Part shown: piece by piece, positions 42,584-51,496 of the stretch
How positions within the stretch are numbered: position 1 is the first letter of the stretch
Layout of the letters: every line of letters starts with the position of its first letter
Assembly: GCA_963748405.1 (NCBI GenBank)
Contig: CAVVIT010000008.1
Span: 405,593 to 469,592 of the forward strand
Length of the DNA: 64,000 nucleotides
Direction: 5' to 3'
Source: Fen-1273 sp963748405
GTDB lineage: Bacteria > Bacteroidota > Ignavibacteria > UBA10030 > UBA6906
Notes under the pieces: generated by a model
Databases searched by the model: none
Told to the model about the DNA's origin: nothing
Seen by the model: only the letters and a program-made list of their open reading frames with translations
Program-made: the position numbers and the translations under genes

Positions 42584-44953
42584 TCAGCGGGAATCCGGTT
42601 TGAGATTGAACCTTGCGAGAAATGCTTCCCTCTTCGCCTGCGCCTCACCGATCAGCCGGGCGATCGCCGGGTCGCTCCGCAGGGGCGCCAGTGTCGGATC
42701 TGTGAGCATGTAGGGAGAGTTGAAGAATCCCCCGTCGATCGCCCGCCGGAGGGAACCCGCACACAATTCCTTCTCCCCGAGCAGGGCGTCCTGCCCCGCG
42801 AGAAAGTACCATTGTTCTCCATCGACCACGGGCGTCCTGTGTATTTCTCTCAGGAGAGCCTTCGCTTCCTCTTTGCGCCCCAGGAGGTGCGCCTGCACCA
42901 TGGCGCTCAAACGGCCGAGGATGCTCTTCGGTTCGATGGCTATGACGCGCTCAAAGCAGGCGAGCGCCTTCGCCGTATCCTTCATGAACACGTATATCAC
43001 GCCTTTGTTCATCAGGCAGTAAGGACTTCCGGCGTCAAGTTCGAATCCTCCCAGCGCCTTCTCGTAATCGTGATGGTACATGTACGTGAGCCCGATCGAG
43101 CGGAAGCGCGGGTTGCCCGGGTCGATGACGAGGGCTCGTTCCATCTCCCGTACCGCCTCGTCCGTGGACCCGACGTACCGGTACACGTACCCGAGGAAGA
43201 AATGGATCTCGGCGTTGTTGGGATTGAGGTCGACGGCCCGCCGGGCCAGGTCGAACGCTTCCTCGGTCTTCCCCACGTCCGTGTACAGGCTTGAGAGGTC
43301 CCCGATCGCGCTCAGGAGGCCGGGATTCAATGCCAGCGCCTTCCGGTATGCCCTCTCGGCTGCTAGCTGCTGTCCCCCTTCCCCAGGCACATAGGTGGCG
43401 ATCTGACAGAGTTGCCAGCCGAGCTCGCTGTATGCGGGGGCATACGTGGAATCGAGCGCTATCGACTGGCGCAGAAGATCGGTTCCCCTCAACCAGCCTT
43501 CCATGGTTGTCGGGGTGGATATCCCCCGGAGATACAGTTCGTATGCTCTGGGATTGTGCGAAACGTCAGCCTGTATGTTCTTTATTTCATCGGGGGAGAA
43601 CCTGATGCGGAGTCCGCTGACGACCTTCTCCGTCACGAGGTCTTCGAGCTTGAACGCGTTCACGTACGATTCTTCGATCGACTCGCGCCAGATGATGCCG
43701 TTGGTGTGCACGTCGACGAGTTCGAGGCTCAGCCGGACGACGTCCGCCTCCTTCAGGTAGCTTCCCGTTAGAAGGAAATCCACGTTGAGCGCCTTCGCCG
43801 CCGCACCGACGTCGACGGTCTGGCCCTGGAACTGCCTGATGGCCATCGACGGGCGGACGAGGAGCGTCTTCACGTAGGCCAGGTGCCCGATGATCTGGTC
43901 GGCGAGCGCGAATCCCAGGAAGTCCGTCTGGGGGTCGCTCCGGAGGTTGGAAAACGGGAGAACGGCGAGCCTGCGGATCGCGGGCGTCTCCCCTGACGCC
44001 TGGTTCTGCGTGCCGGGATTCCTCAGAAAGAAGACATATGCCGCCGTGATCGCCAGGAGAACCGCCGCTCCTGCGCCGATGAAAAGGAGACGCCGGCTGC
44101 GCGGCCGTTTCACCGGCGGGGCGACTTTCCCCGTGTTCCCCGTCCTGAATGTCTCGCGGAGTTCCTGGAGGTCGGCAAGCATCTCCTTCACGGTCTGGTA
44201 GCGCCCGGCCGGGTCCTTCTGAAGCGCTTTCCGGAGTATCTTCTCGCAGGCGGGAGGTACCGACTCTCCTGCGGGGGGTGGTTCGATGTTCTGTATGTTG
44301 TATATGACCGCCTGTTCGTGCTCGTATCCGAACGGGAGCCGTCCGTTCAGCATCTGGTAGTACACGACGCCGAGCGACCAGACGTCTCCGCGGATCCCCG
44401 CGTCCTCCCCCCGTGTCGCCTCTGGCGACATGTAGGCGGCAGTCCCGAGCGTCGTTCCGTTCCTTGTCAGGAGCGACCGTCCGCTCAGCTTCGCAAGCCC
44501 GAAATCGACGATCTTGACGGTCCCCTCGGGCGTCAGGAGGACGTTCGCGGGCTTGATGTCCCTGTGGAGTATCCCCTTCTCGTGAGCCGCCGCCAGCCCC
44601 TCCGCGATCTGCACGGCGATCCCCGTCGCCTCTTCAATCTTCAATCCTCCATCTTCAATCTTCTTTTTGAGCGTCGCTCCTTCGTACAGGTCCATCACGA
44701 AGTAAATCTGCCCGTCTTCGGTTTCGTCGATCTCGTGGATCGTGCAGATGTTGTTGTGCTGGAGCGCGGACGCGGCCTGCGCCTCGTGGATGAACCGTTC
44801 TTTCGTCTCGGGGTCGCGGGAGAGCTCGGGAGGAAGGAACTTCAGCGCCACGGCTCGCTTGAGCCTGGTGTCCTCGGCCTTGTACACTACGCCCATACCG
44901 CCGCCGCCGATGTGCTGGAGTATCTTATAATGGGAGAAAGTCCGGCCTACCAT
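42584..44953 (-). CDS. Membrane Ser/Thr protein kinase with TPR repeats
   Basis: A 789-residue eukaryotic-type kinase. The catalytic domain spans residues 1-270: IGGGGMGVVYKAED (P-loop), VALKFL (Lys), LHRDIKPANVLL, DFGLAKLSG and AAYMSPE. A proline-basic linker and one transmembrane helix (LLFIGAGAAVLLAITAAYVFFL) follow. Outside lies a TolB/FlgO-like segment (LAVLPFSNLRSD, DFLLTGSYLKEADVVRLSLELVD) and then tetratricopeptide repeats to the C-terminus. It may sense an extracytoplasmic ligand and phosphorylate cytoplasmic proteins. It is divergent from the xdh operon, whose promoter lies in the same 186-nt gap. Confidence 0.9.
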   Translation of the reverse strand: MVGRTFSHYKILQHIGGGGMGVVYKAEDTRLKRAVALKFLPPELSRDPETKERFIHEAQAASALQHNNICTIHEIDETEDGQIYFVMDLYEGATLKKKIEDGGLKIEEATGIAVQIAEGLAAAHEKGILHRDIKPANVLLTPEGTVKIVDFGLAKLSGRSLLTRNGTTLGTAAYMSPEATRGEDAGIRGDVWSLGVVYYQMLNGRLPFGYEHEQAVIYNIQNIEPPPAGESVPPACEKILRKALQKDPAGRYQTVKEMLADLQELRETFRTGNTGKVAPPVKRPRSRRLLFIGAGAAVLLAITAAYVFFLRNPGTQNQASGETPAIRRLAVLPFSNLRSDPQTDFLGFALADQIIGHLAYVKTLLVRPSMAIRQFQGQTVDVGAAAKALNVDFLLTGSYLKEADVVRLSLELVDVHTNGIIWRESIEESYVNAFKLEDLVTEKVVSGLRIRFSPDEIKNIQADVSHNPRAYELYLRGISTPTTMEGWLRGTDLLRQSIALDSTYAPAYSELGWQLCQIATYVPGEGGQQLAAERAYRKALALNPGLLSAIGDLSSLYTDVGKTEEAFDLARRAVDLNPNNAEIHFFLGYVYRYVGSTDEAVREMERALVIDPGNPRFRSIGLTYMYHHDYEKALGGFELDAGSPYCLMNKGVIYVFMKDTAKALACFERVIAIEPKSILGRLSAMVQAHLLGRKEEAKALLREIHRTPVVDGEQWYFLAGQDALLGEKELCAGSLRRAIDGGFFNSPYMLTDPTLAPLRSDPAIARLIGEAQAKREAFLARFNLKPDSR

Positions 44954-45012
44954 GATCCCGCTGATGAATGAATTTCGAGAAAAACATAGCAAACTGAGGG
45001 GAGGAAAGCAAT

Positions 45013-45027
45013 CAGTCGTCCCGACTG
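45013..45027. promoter_or_regulatory. Palindrome abutting the xdh -35
   Basis: CAGTCG (45013-45018), TCC, CGACTG (45022-45027): a perfect 6-bp inverted repeat that ends directly at the -35 of the predicted xdh promoter. Such a placement suits an activator or repressor binding site. It is also within reach of the divergent kinase gene. Confidence 0.35.
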
Positions 45028-45056
45028 TTGAATTCTGCGACGGGAATCAGTACAAT
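45028..45056 (+). promoter_or_regulatory. Promoter of the purine-catabolism-like operon
   Basis: TTGAAT (45028-45033), 17-nt spacer, TACAAT (45051-45056). Initiation would fall near 45063, giving a leader of about 76 nt before xdhA. No other promoter-like site is seen until the end of the operon. Confidence 0.5.
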
Positions 45057-45083
45057 GACAGTACAGCCTTTACGCTATTTGAA

Positions 45084-45137
45084 TTCCGGGGGCCCCATCA
45101 TCCGATTGGTTGGGGCCTCCCTGTTTTTGACCCGGAG
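45084..45137 (+). terminator. Intrinsic terminator / attenuator in the xdh leader
   Basis: A 10-bp stem pairs 45088-45097 with 45111-45120 (core GGCCCCA/TGGGGCC), then CTG and five T (45124-45128). It ends only 11 nt before the xdhA start codon. CCGGG at 45086-45090 could instead pair with CCCGG at 45131-45135, which overlaps the GGAG ribosome site. Placed between promoter and start codon, it looks like an attenuator; alternatively it ends a short RNA. Confidence 0.45.
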
Positions 45138-45139
45138 AT

Positions 45140-46576
45140 ATGCGGAATACGATATCATTTTTGATGGACGGCTCCCCGGTCGAGGTTGATTTCTCGCGTG
45201 AGAAATCGATCCGCCCCACCACGACCGTCTTGAACTATCTCCGCGCGCTCCCTGATCGCCGTGGCGTGAAGGAAGGGTGCGCAGAAGGGGATTGCGGCGC
45301 CTGCACGGTGGTGATTGCCGGCCCCGGTGCGTCCGGTGAGCTCAGATACCGGGCCGTCGATTCCTGCCTTCTCTTCCTGCCGATGATAGACGGAAAGCAG
45401 CTTATCACCGTCGAGAACCTCCGGTCTCCCGAAGGGAATCTCCACCCCGTGCAGGAAGCCGTCGTTGCGCATCACGGAAGCCAGTGCGGGTTCTGCACTC
45501 CCGGGTTTGTCATGTCGATGTTCGCGCTCTTCAAAAGCCCGTCGGCCCCGGACCGCCGGGAGATCGAGGATGCGCTCACGGGGAATCTCTGCCGGTGCAC
45601 CGGATATCGTCCCATCGTGGATGCGGCGCTGGATGCCTGCGCCCGGGGGCCGCGCGATCGATTCACCGGGGACGAGAAAGAAGTCCTCGCCGCTCTCCGG
45701 TCGCTTCCCCGCGGCCCGCTGGAGATACGGACATCCGGCCAGATGTACTTCCGGCCGGTCACGCTGGAGGAAGCAGGCGCGGCGATGAGAAAATTCCCGC
45801 GCGCAGCCGTGATTGCGGGAGGGACCGACGTGGCTCTCCGCGTAACGAAACGGCACGAGGATCTGGAGACCGTCATCGATCTCGGAGCCGTGGAAGACCT
45901 GCAACGGGTAAGCGTCACGGGGGGCGCGTTGCAGATCGGCGCCGGAGTCCCTCTTGCCGACATCCCCCCGATCCTGGAAGGAAAATACCCGGCCCTGGCC
46001 GATATGCTCTCGGTGTTTGCCTCGCGCCAGATCCGGAACCTCGCCACGCTCGGGGGGAACCTCGGCACGGCTTCCCCGATCGGAGATGCGTCCCCCGTTC
46101 TCGTGGCGTGCGGAGCGAGCGTGCTCCTTCAAAGCCCTCACGGAATCCGGGAAGTGCCGCTGGACGGTTTCTTCACCGGGTACAGAGAGACGGTCAGGGA
46201 GCCGGATGAGCTGATCCTCGCCGTCCGCATCCCTCCCCCGGCCGGCGCATTCGTGCGCTCCTACAAAGTTTCGAAGCGGCGCGACCTCGACATAGCGACG
46301 CTGAGCGCCGGTTTCCGCGTGAGCGTGAACCGCACCGGGATCGTTGAGTCGCTCGTCCTTGCGTACGGGGGGATGGCGGAACGGATGAAGCGTGCGGAAG
46401 CCGCCGAACGGCACCTTCTCGGAAATCAGTGGTCCAGGGATCGGGTCGAGGAGGCCGCGGAGTTTCTCCCCCGCGATTTCAGTCCCATCACGGACGTTCG
46501 CGGCTCCGCGGAGTTCCGGATGGTTGCGGCGAAGAATCTCCTTCTCAAATTCTGGCTCGACTGGAGTGCCCGGTAA
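45140..46576 (+). CDS. xdhA: Xanthine dehydrogenase-type small subunit: [2Fe-2S] plus FAD domains
   Basis: A 478-residue fusion. The N-terminal ferredoxin domain has CAEGDCGAC and the helical second cluster domain CGFCTPG with CRCTGY. A short linker leads to the FAD domain with AVIAGGTDVAL and RNLATLGGNLGTASPIGD, then YKVSKRRDLDIATLSAGF. This is the two-domain XdhA arrangement, accepting electrons from the molybdenum subunit XdhB encoded downstream (1-nt overlap). Substrate could be a purine. The start at 45140 is supported by homology of the first residues, though the GGAG lies only 2 nt before the ATG. First gene of the 13-gene run. Confidence 0.93.
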   Translation: MRNTISFLMDGSPVEVDFSREKSIRPTTTVLNYLRALPDRRGVKEGCAEGDCGACTVVIAGPGASGELRYRAVDSCLLFLPMIDGKQLITVENLRSPEGNLHPVQEAVVAHHGSQCGFCTPGFVMSMFALFKSPSAPDRREIEDALTGNLCRCTGYRPIVDAALDACARGPRDRFTGDEKEVLAALRSLPRGPLEIRTSGQMYFRPVTLEEAGAAMRKFPRAAVIAGGTDVALRVTKRHEDLETVIDLGAVEDLQRVSVTGGALQIGAGVPLADIPPILEGKYPALADMLSVFASRQIRNLATLGGNLGTASPIGDASPVLVACGASVLLQSPHGIREVPLDGFFTGYRETVREPDELILAVRIPPPAGAFVRSYKVSKRRDLDIATLSAGFRVSVNRTGIVESLVLAYGGMAERMKRAEAAERHLLGNQWSRDRVEEAAEFLPRDFSPITDVRGSAEFRMVAAKNLLLKFWLDWSAR

Positions 46577-48942
46577 TGGGCTCACGGAACGACAGCGGAC
46601 ATATCCGCCACGAAAGCGCAGAACTTCACGTCACGGGCGAGGCGGTCTACATCGACGACGTCGCCCCGCCGTCGGGCCTTCTCGCAGGTCGCGTGTGCTA
46701 CAGTCCCCACGCCCGCGCGCGCATACTGGGCATCGGGCTCGAATCGGCCCGTGCACTTCCCGGTGTCCACGCCGTGATATGTCACCGGGACATCCCCGGC
46801 GAAAACCAGATGGGACCGGTGATACGCGACGAAGTCTGCCTTGCGGAAGGGGAGGTCCACTGCGTCGGGCAGGCGGTCGTCCTTGTCGCGGCCGAAGACG
46901 ACGAGACGGCGCGACGGGCGGAGAGTCTTCTGCGGATCGAATACGAGCCGCTGGAACCGATCCTCGACATTGACTCTGCGATCCGTCATAACGCGCTCCT
47001 CGGACCGGAGCGGACGATGCGCCGCGGTGACCCTGATGCGGCACTCCTGGCCAGCCCGCACGTGATCCAGGGGGAGCTCCTGACCGGGGCACAGGAGCAC
47101 TGGTACCTTGAGTCCCAGGCGTGCCTCTGCATCCCGGGGGAGGCCGGCGAGATCACCGCGTTCAGCTCCACGCAGCACCCTTCCGAGACTCAGGCGATCA
47201 TCGCGGAGGTCCTCGGCGTCAGGAAGAACGACGTCGTCGTGGAAGTCCGCCGTCTCGGGGGGGGATTCGGGGGGAAGGAGACCCAGGCGAACCACGTCGC
47301 TGCGTGGTCGGCGCTCCTGGCCCGCGCGACGGGACGTCCTGTGAAGATCCGGCTCTACCGCGATGACGACATGATCATCACGGGGAAGCGCCACAGGTAC
47401 CTGATCCGCTACGTCGCGGGGTTCGACGACGGGGGAATGCTGAATGCGGTAAAGTTTGAGCTCAACGCCGACGGAGGAATGGCGTCCGACCTGTCGTTCG
47501 CGATCCTGGAGCGGGCGATGCTCCACGCCGATAACGCGTACTTCGTGCCGCATATGAGCGTCGTGGCAAGAGTCTGGAAGACGAACCTCCCGTCCAACAC
47601 CGCGATGCGGGGGTTCGGAGGACCTCAGGCGATGGCGGCGATGGAGACGATCATCGACCGGGCCGCGCGGGAGCTCCGCCTGGACGCGGCGGAAATCCGC
47701 AGGCGCAATTTCTACGGGACGGAAGACAGGAGCGTCACCCATTACGGCCAGACCGTCGAACACAACCGCCTTCCCGTCCTCTATGAACGGCTCGCCGCCT
47801 CTTCTCATTACGCGGAGAGACGGAAGGAAGCGGACGCGTTCAACGCGCAGCACGAATTCCTGAAGCGCGGCCTCGCGCTCACGCCGGTAAAATTCGGGAT
47901 CTCGTTCACCACGACGTTCCTGAACAAGGCGGGGGCCCTGGTCCACGTGTACAGAGACGGGAGCATACTCGTCAACCACGGCGGGATCGAGATGGGGCAG
48001 GGGCTCCACACCAAAATCCGCCAGATCGCCGCGCGGGAGTTCGGCGTCTCCCCCGGTTCCGTCCGCGTCAATGCGACGAATACGTCGAAGGTCCCGAACA
48101 CGTCGGCCACGGCTGCTTCGTCGGGGACAGACCTGAACGGCGCGGCGGTGCGTGACGCCGTCGCAAAGATCAAATCGCGGATCGCCGTCTCACTTGCCGC
48201 GTACTTCAACGGCAATCCGGATATGAGCGTCCCGGGCAACCCCGCAGGCGCCGGCAAGACACTCCCCGAAGACATTGTGTTCGCGGACGGACACATATTC
48301 GACGCAAAGCACCCGGAGCGCAGGCTCGCATTTCCCGCCGCGATGGATCTCATGGTCCTGCGCCAGGTCAGTCTCAGTGCAACCGGTTTTTACGCCGTTC
48401 CGGGGATCGGATGGGACAGGGAGAAGGGCTGGGGCCGCCCGTTCAATTACTACGCGTTCGGGATGGGTGTGACGGAAGCGGAAGTGGACATCCTCACCGG
48501 GGCGCACACGATCACCAGGACCGACATACTCTATGACGCCGGCGATTCGCTCAACCCCGCGATCGACATCGGCCAGATCGAGGGGGGATACGTCCAGGGG
48601 CTCGGCTGGTGCACGACGGAGGAAATCCTCTGGGATGAGAAGGGGAATCTCCTGACCCACTCTCCTGACACGTACAAGATCCCCGCGGTGCGCGACATAC
48701 CGGGGGATTTCCGGGTGGCGCTCCTCGAAGGGTTCGCCAACCCGAATGCCATTCACGGGAGCAAGGCGGTTGCCGAGCCTCCGTTCATGCTGGCCCTTTC
48801 GGCATGGCTGGCGATCAAAGATGCGGTCTCGGCCGTGGGGAACCACGAGATCGAGCCGGAATTTCAGATTCCCGCGACGAATGAGATCATTGTGCTCTCG
48901 GCGGCGCGACTCAGAACCAAGTTATCGAAAGAGCACGCATGA
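46576..48942 (+). CDS. xdhB: Xanthine dehydrogenase-type molybdopterin large subunit
   Basis: A 788-residue molybdenum hydroxylase subunit. It opens with SAELHVTGEAVYIDD and has QEHWYLESQA, GGGFGGKETQAN, PSNTAMRGFGGPQAM, GGIEMGQGLHTK and GSKAVAEPPFM, the last carrying the catalytic Glu; Gly is commoner than the Ala before it. The start at 46576 overlaps the xdhA stop (TAATG). It pairs with XdhA to hydroxylate a heterocycle, most likely hypoxanthine or xanthine. The longer open frame upstream is only a shadow within xdhA. Confidence 0.93.
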   Translation: MGSRNDSGHIRHESAELHVTGEAVYIDDVAPPSGLLAGRVCYSPHARARILGIGLESARALPGVHAVICHRDIPGENQMGPVIRDEVCLAEGEVHCVGQAVVLVAAEDDETARRAESLLRIEYEPLEPILDIDSAIRHNALLGPERTMRRGDPDAALLASPHVIQGELLTGAQEHWYLESQACLCIPGEAGEITAFSSTQHPSETQAIIAEVLGVRKNDVVVEVRRLGGGFGGKETQANHVAAWSALLARATGRPVKIRLYRDDDMIITGKRHRYLIRYVAGFDDGGMLNAVKFELNADGGMASDLSFAILERAMLHADNAYFVPHMSVVARVWKTNLPSNTAMRGFGGPQAMAAMETIIDRAARELRLDAAEIRRRNFYGTEDRSVTHYGQTVEHNRLPVLYERLAASSHYAERRKEADAFNAQHEFLKRGLALTPVKFGISFTTTFLNKAGALVHVYRDGSILVNHGGIEMGQGLHTKIRQIAAREFGVSPGSVRVNATNTSKVPNTSATAASSGTDLNGAAVRDAVAKIKSRIAVSLAAYFNGNPDMSVPGNPAGAGKTLPEDIVFADGHIFDAKHPERRLAFPAAMDLMVLRQVSLSATGFYAVPGIGWDREKGWGRPFNYYAFGMGVTEAEVDILTGAHTITRTDILYDAGDSLNPAIDIGQIEGGYVQGLGWCTTEEILWDEKGNLLTHSPDTYKIPAVRDIPGDFRVALLEGFANPNAIHGSKAVAEPPFMLALSAWLAIKDAVSAVGNHEIEPEFQIPATNEIIVLSAARLRTKLSKEHA

Positions 48943-50204
48943 GCCCATCGGACGCAGGATTTGTCACCGATCTCGTCTGCCTCGTTTGCGGGAGGCACGT
49001 CCCGGTCGGAAACGTGCAGACCTGCCCCGGGTGCGGGCTGCAGGGGATACTCGACGTCCGGTACGACTACGACCGGGCATCGAGAACGCTGACGCGCGAA
49101 TCGCTTTCCGGGAGGGACAGGGACCTCTGGCTCTATGCGGAGCTTCTCCCGGTTTCTTCCGCCGTGGCCAAGCCCCCGTTGCACGTCGGGTGGACCCCCG
49201 TCTATGCCGCTCCCCGGATCGCGAAGGAGGTCGGCGCAAAGAGGGTCTATCTGAAAGACGAAGGGAGAAACCCGACGGGCTCGTTCAAAGACAGGGCGAG
49301 CGCGATCGCCGTGATGAAAGCCCAGGAGTTTGGTGCGGACACGGTCGCGTGCGCCTCGACCGGAAACGCCGCTTCCTCGCTTGCGGGCCTTGCCGCCTCC
49401 GTCGGCCTCAGGAGCGTGATATTCCTCCCGGAGCGCGCTCCCGTGCCGAAGGTGACGCAGCTCCTCGTTTTCGGGGCGACCGTCGTGAAAGTGAGGGGAA
49501 CATACGAGCAGGCGTTCGACCTCTGCCGCGCCGCGTGCGAGAAATTCGGGTGGTATAACAGGAACAGCGGCACGAACCCGTTCTGCGTGGAAGGGAAGAA
49601 GACGGCCGGGCTCGAGATCGCCGGTCAGTTCGGTCCTTCCGTCCCCGACTGGGTCGTGGTCTCCGTGGGCGACGGGTGCACGATCGGGGGGATCGGGAAG
49701 GGGCTCACTGAAATGCAGACCCTGGGATTCATCCACCGTGTGCCGCGCCTTCTCGGTGTCCAGGCGGAAGGCGCGAGGCCGCTGGTGAACTCGTTCGAGT
49801 CAGGTTCGGATCTCGTCCCGACAGGTGCGGACACCGTTGCCGACAGCATCGCGGTCGGCACGCCGCGGAACTGGCGCCGGGCGCTGGCCCAGGTCAGGGC
49901 CTCGGGTGGCGCGATGATCGCTGTTCCGGATGAAGAAATACTGGATGCCATACGGATGACCGCCCGGCTGGGAGGCGTCTTCGGCGAACCGGCGGGCGTG
50001 GCCGGTGTTGCGGGTCTCCGGAAAGCGATACGCACGGGGATCATCTCCGGGAACGAATCGGTGCTCGTCGTGATCACCGGGAACGGACTCAAGGACATCG
50101 ACACCGCCCGCCGCGCCGCTGGCGAGCCGATAACGATCGCGCCGGACATCGGCTGGCTCGAGAAGTCACTCGCGGAACGGGGATTCGCAAGCAGGGAAAT
50201 CTGA
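48939..50204 (+). CDS. Threonine synthase-like PLP enzyme with N-terminal zinc ribbon
   Basis: A 421-residue fold-type II PLP enzyme. A four-cysteine ribbon (CLVCGRH...CPGCG, residues 14-31) precedes the catalytic domains. PLP binds Lys117 in NPTGSFKDRAS; STGNAASSLAGLA and GDGCTIGGIGKGL bind the phosphate. This is threonine-synthase-like, but there is no threonine pathway nearby. Wedged between two molybdenum hydroxylase genes, it could be a 2,3-diaminopropionate or related ammonia-lyase taking the place of YgeX, an inference from context only. It overlaps xdhB by 4 nt and ssnA by 1 nt. Confidence 0.8.
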   Translation: MSPSDAGFVTDLVCLVCGRHVPVGNVQTCPGCGLQGILDVRYDYDRASRTLTRESLSGRDRDLWLYAELLPVSSAVAKPPLHVGWTPVYAAPRIAKEVGAKRVYLKDEGRNPTGSFKDRASAIAVMKAQEFGADTVACASTGNAASSLAGLAASVGLRSVIFLPERAPVPKVTQLLVFGATVVKVRGTYEQAFDLCRAACEKFGWYNRNSGTNPFCVEGKKTAGLEIAGQFGPSVPDWVVVSVGDGCTIGGIGKGLTEMQTLGFIHRVPRLLGVQAEGARPLVNSFESGSDLVPTGADTVADSIAVGTPRNWRRALAQVRASGGAMIAVPDEEILDAIRMTARLGGVFGEPAGVAGVAGLRKAIRTGIISGNESVLVVITGNGLKDIDTARRAAGEPITIAPDIGWLEKSLAERGFASREI

Positions 50205-51496
50205 TGAGCACGCTCCTGAAAAATTGCTTTCTCGTGACGCTCGACCCTCCCTTTGCCGGGAAGGGGGACCTGCGCGTTGACGGGGGGATGATCGTCGGAC
50301 GTGCGGAATCCCTTCCGCGCCTGGAGAACGACGAGGTGATCGACATGGAGGGGAAGGTCCTTATCCCCGGCATGGTGTGCGCGCACACGCATCTCTACTC
50401 GAGCCTGGCCCGGGGGATGAACCCCCCGAAACAGCGGCCGCGGAATTTCCCGGAGATACTCCGGCGCATCTGGTGGAAGCTGGACCGGGCGCTCGACGAC
50501 GAGTCCGTGTATTACAGTGCGGCGGCCGGGGCGATCGAGGCGTTGAAGTGCGGCACGACGCTCATCGTCGATCATCACTCTTCCCCCTCGGCGATCACGG
50601 GTTCTCTCGATATCATCAGGCAGGCGCTCTCCGACGTAGGGCTCCGCGGCGTGCTTTGCTACGAAGTGACCGACCGGGGAGGGAGGAAGGAACGCGATGC
50701 GGGGCTTGAGGAGAACCGGAGGTTCATTGCCGCCTCCGCGGGGAGCCGCTCCTGCCGGGGCCTGGTCGGCGCCCACGCATCCCTGACGCTCGGCAAGACC
50801 TCCCTCGAGGCGTGCGGCGAGCTCGCTTCCTCGTGCGGAACCGGCGTCCACATTCACCTCGGCGAGGACTCGAGCGACGTCCGGGACGCCCGGAGGCGGT
50901 CCGGCACCGGCCTCGTCCGCCGGCTGGACCGTGCGGGGATCGTCCGCGATGGCTCGGTGCTCGCCCACTGCGTCCACGTCCGCCCCGGGGAGTTCCGCTT
51001 GCTCGCGAATTCGGGGGCCTGGCTCGTCCACAACCCCCGCTCGAACATGAACAACAACGTTGGCCACGCACCCCTGGATCTCTTTCCCGAACGGAGCGCG
51101 CTGGGGACGGACGGTTTTCCCGCCGACATGTTCGAGGAGGCCCGCGCGGGGTTTTTCCGCGCGCAGGACGGCGCGCCGTCCTCTTCTGCGCACATCGCCC
51201 GGTTTGTCTCGGGGGGATGGGCGCTCGCCCGGTCGGTGTTCGGCGTCACGTTCGGATCGCTCGCGGAGGGGGCGGCCGCGGACATCGCGGTTCTCGCGTA
51301 CGAATCGCCGACCCCGCTCACGACGGAGACCGCTCCGTCCCATTTCCTCTCCGGCTTCGCGGCCTCCCGCGTCGAATCGGTGATGGTGGACGGAAGGTGG
51401 GCCCTTTGGGACAGGCGGCTCCCGATGGTCGATGAGGAATCATTGATGGCGCGCGCCCGTGAAGTCGCGGCCCGTCTCTGGGAGAACATCCAGTGA
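50204..51496 (+). CDS. ssnA: SsnA-like aminohydrolase
   Basis: A 430-residue amidohydrolase strikingly like E. coli SsnA. Metal ligands appear in CAHTHLYSSLARG, VDHHSSPSA, HIHLGED and GTDGF, and HNPRSNMNNNVGH is the SsnA signature. Family members hydrolyse N-heterocycles or deaminate rings. In E. coli ssnA lies in the selenium-linked purine cluster with xdhD and ygfK. Its ATG overlaps the PLP enzyme stop (TGATG), and the next gene overlaps its own stop (GTGA). Confidence 0.9.
   Translation: MSTLLKNCFLVTLDPPFAGKGDLRVDGGMIVGRAESLPRLENDEVIDMEGKVLIPGMVCAHTHLYSSLARGMNPPKQRPRNFPEILRRIWWKLDRALDDESVYYSAAAGAIEALKCGTTLIVDHHSSPSAITGSLDIIRQALSDVGLRGVLCYEVTDRGGRKERDAGLEENRRFIAASAGSRSCRGLVGAHASLTLGKTSLEACGELASSCGTGVHIHLGEDSSDVRDARRRSGTGLVRRLDRAGIVRDGSVLAHCVHVRPGEFRLLANSGAWLVHNPRSNMNNNVGHAPLDLFPERSALGTDGFPADMFEEARAGFFRAQDGAPSSSAHIARFVSGGWALARSVFGVTFGSLAEGAAADIAVLAYESPTPLTTETAPSHFLSGFAASRVESVMVDGRWALWDRRLPMVDEESLMARAREVAARLWENIQ

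Noticed and set aside
48939..50204. Assignment of this PLP enzyme as true YgeX or true threonine synthase
   Set aside because: Motifs agree with the threonine-synthase fold but not with DpaL/YgeX; context argues against threonine biosynthesis, so I leave the reaction open.
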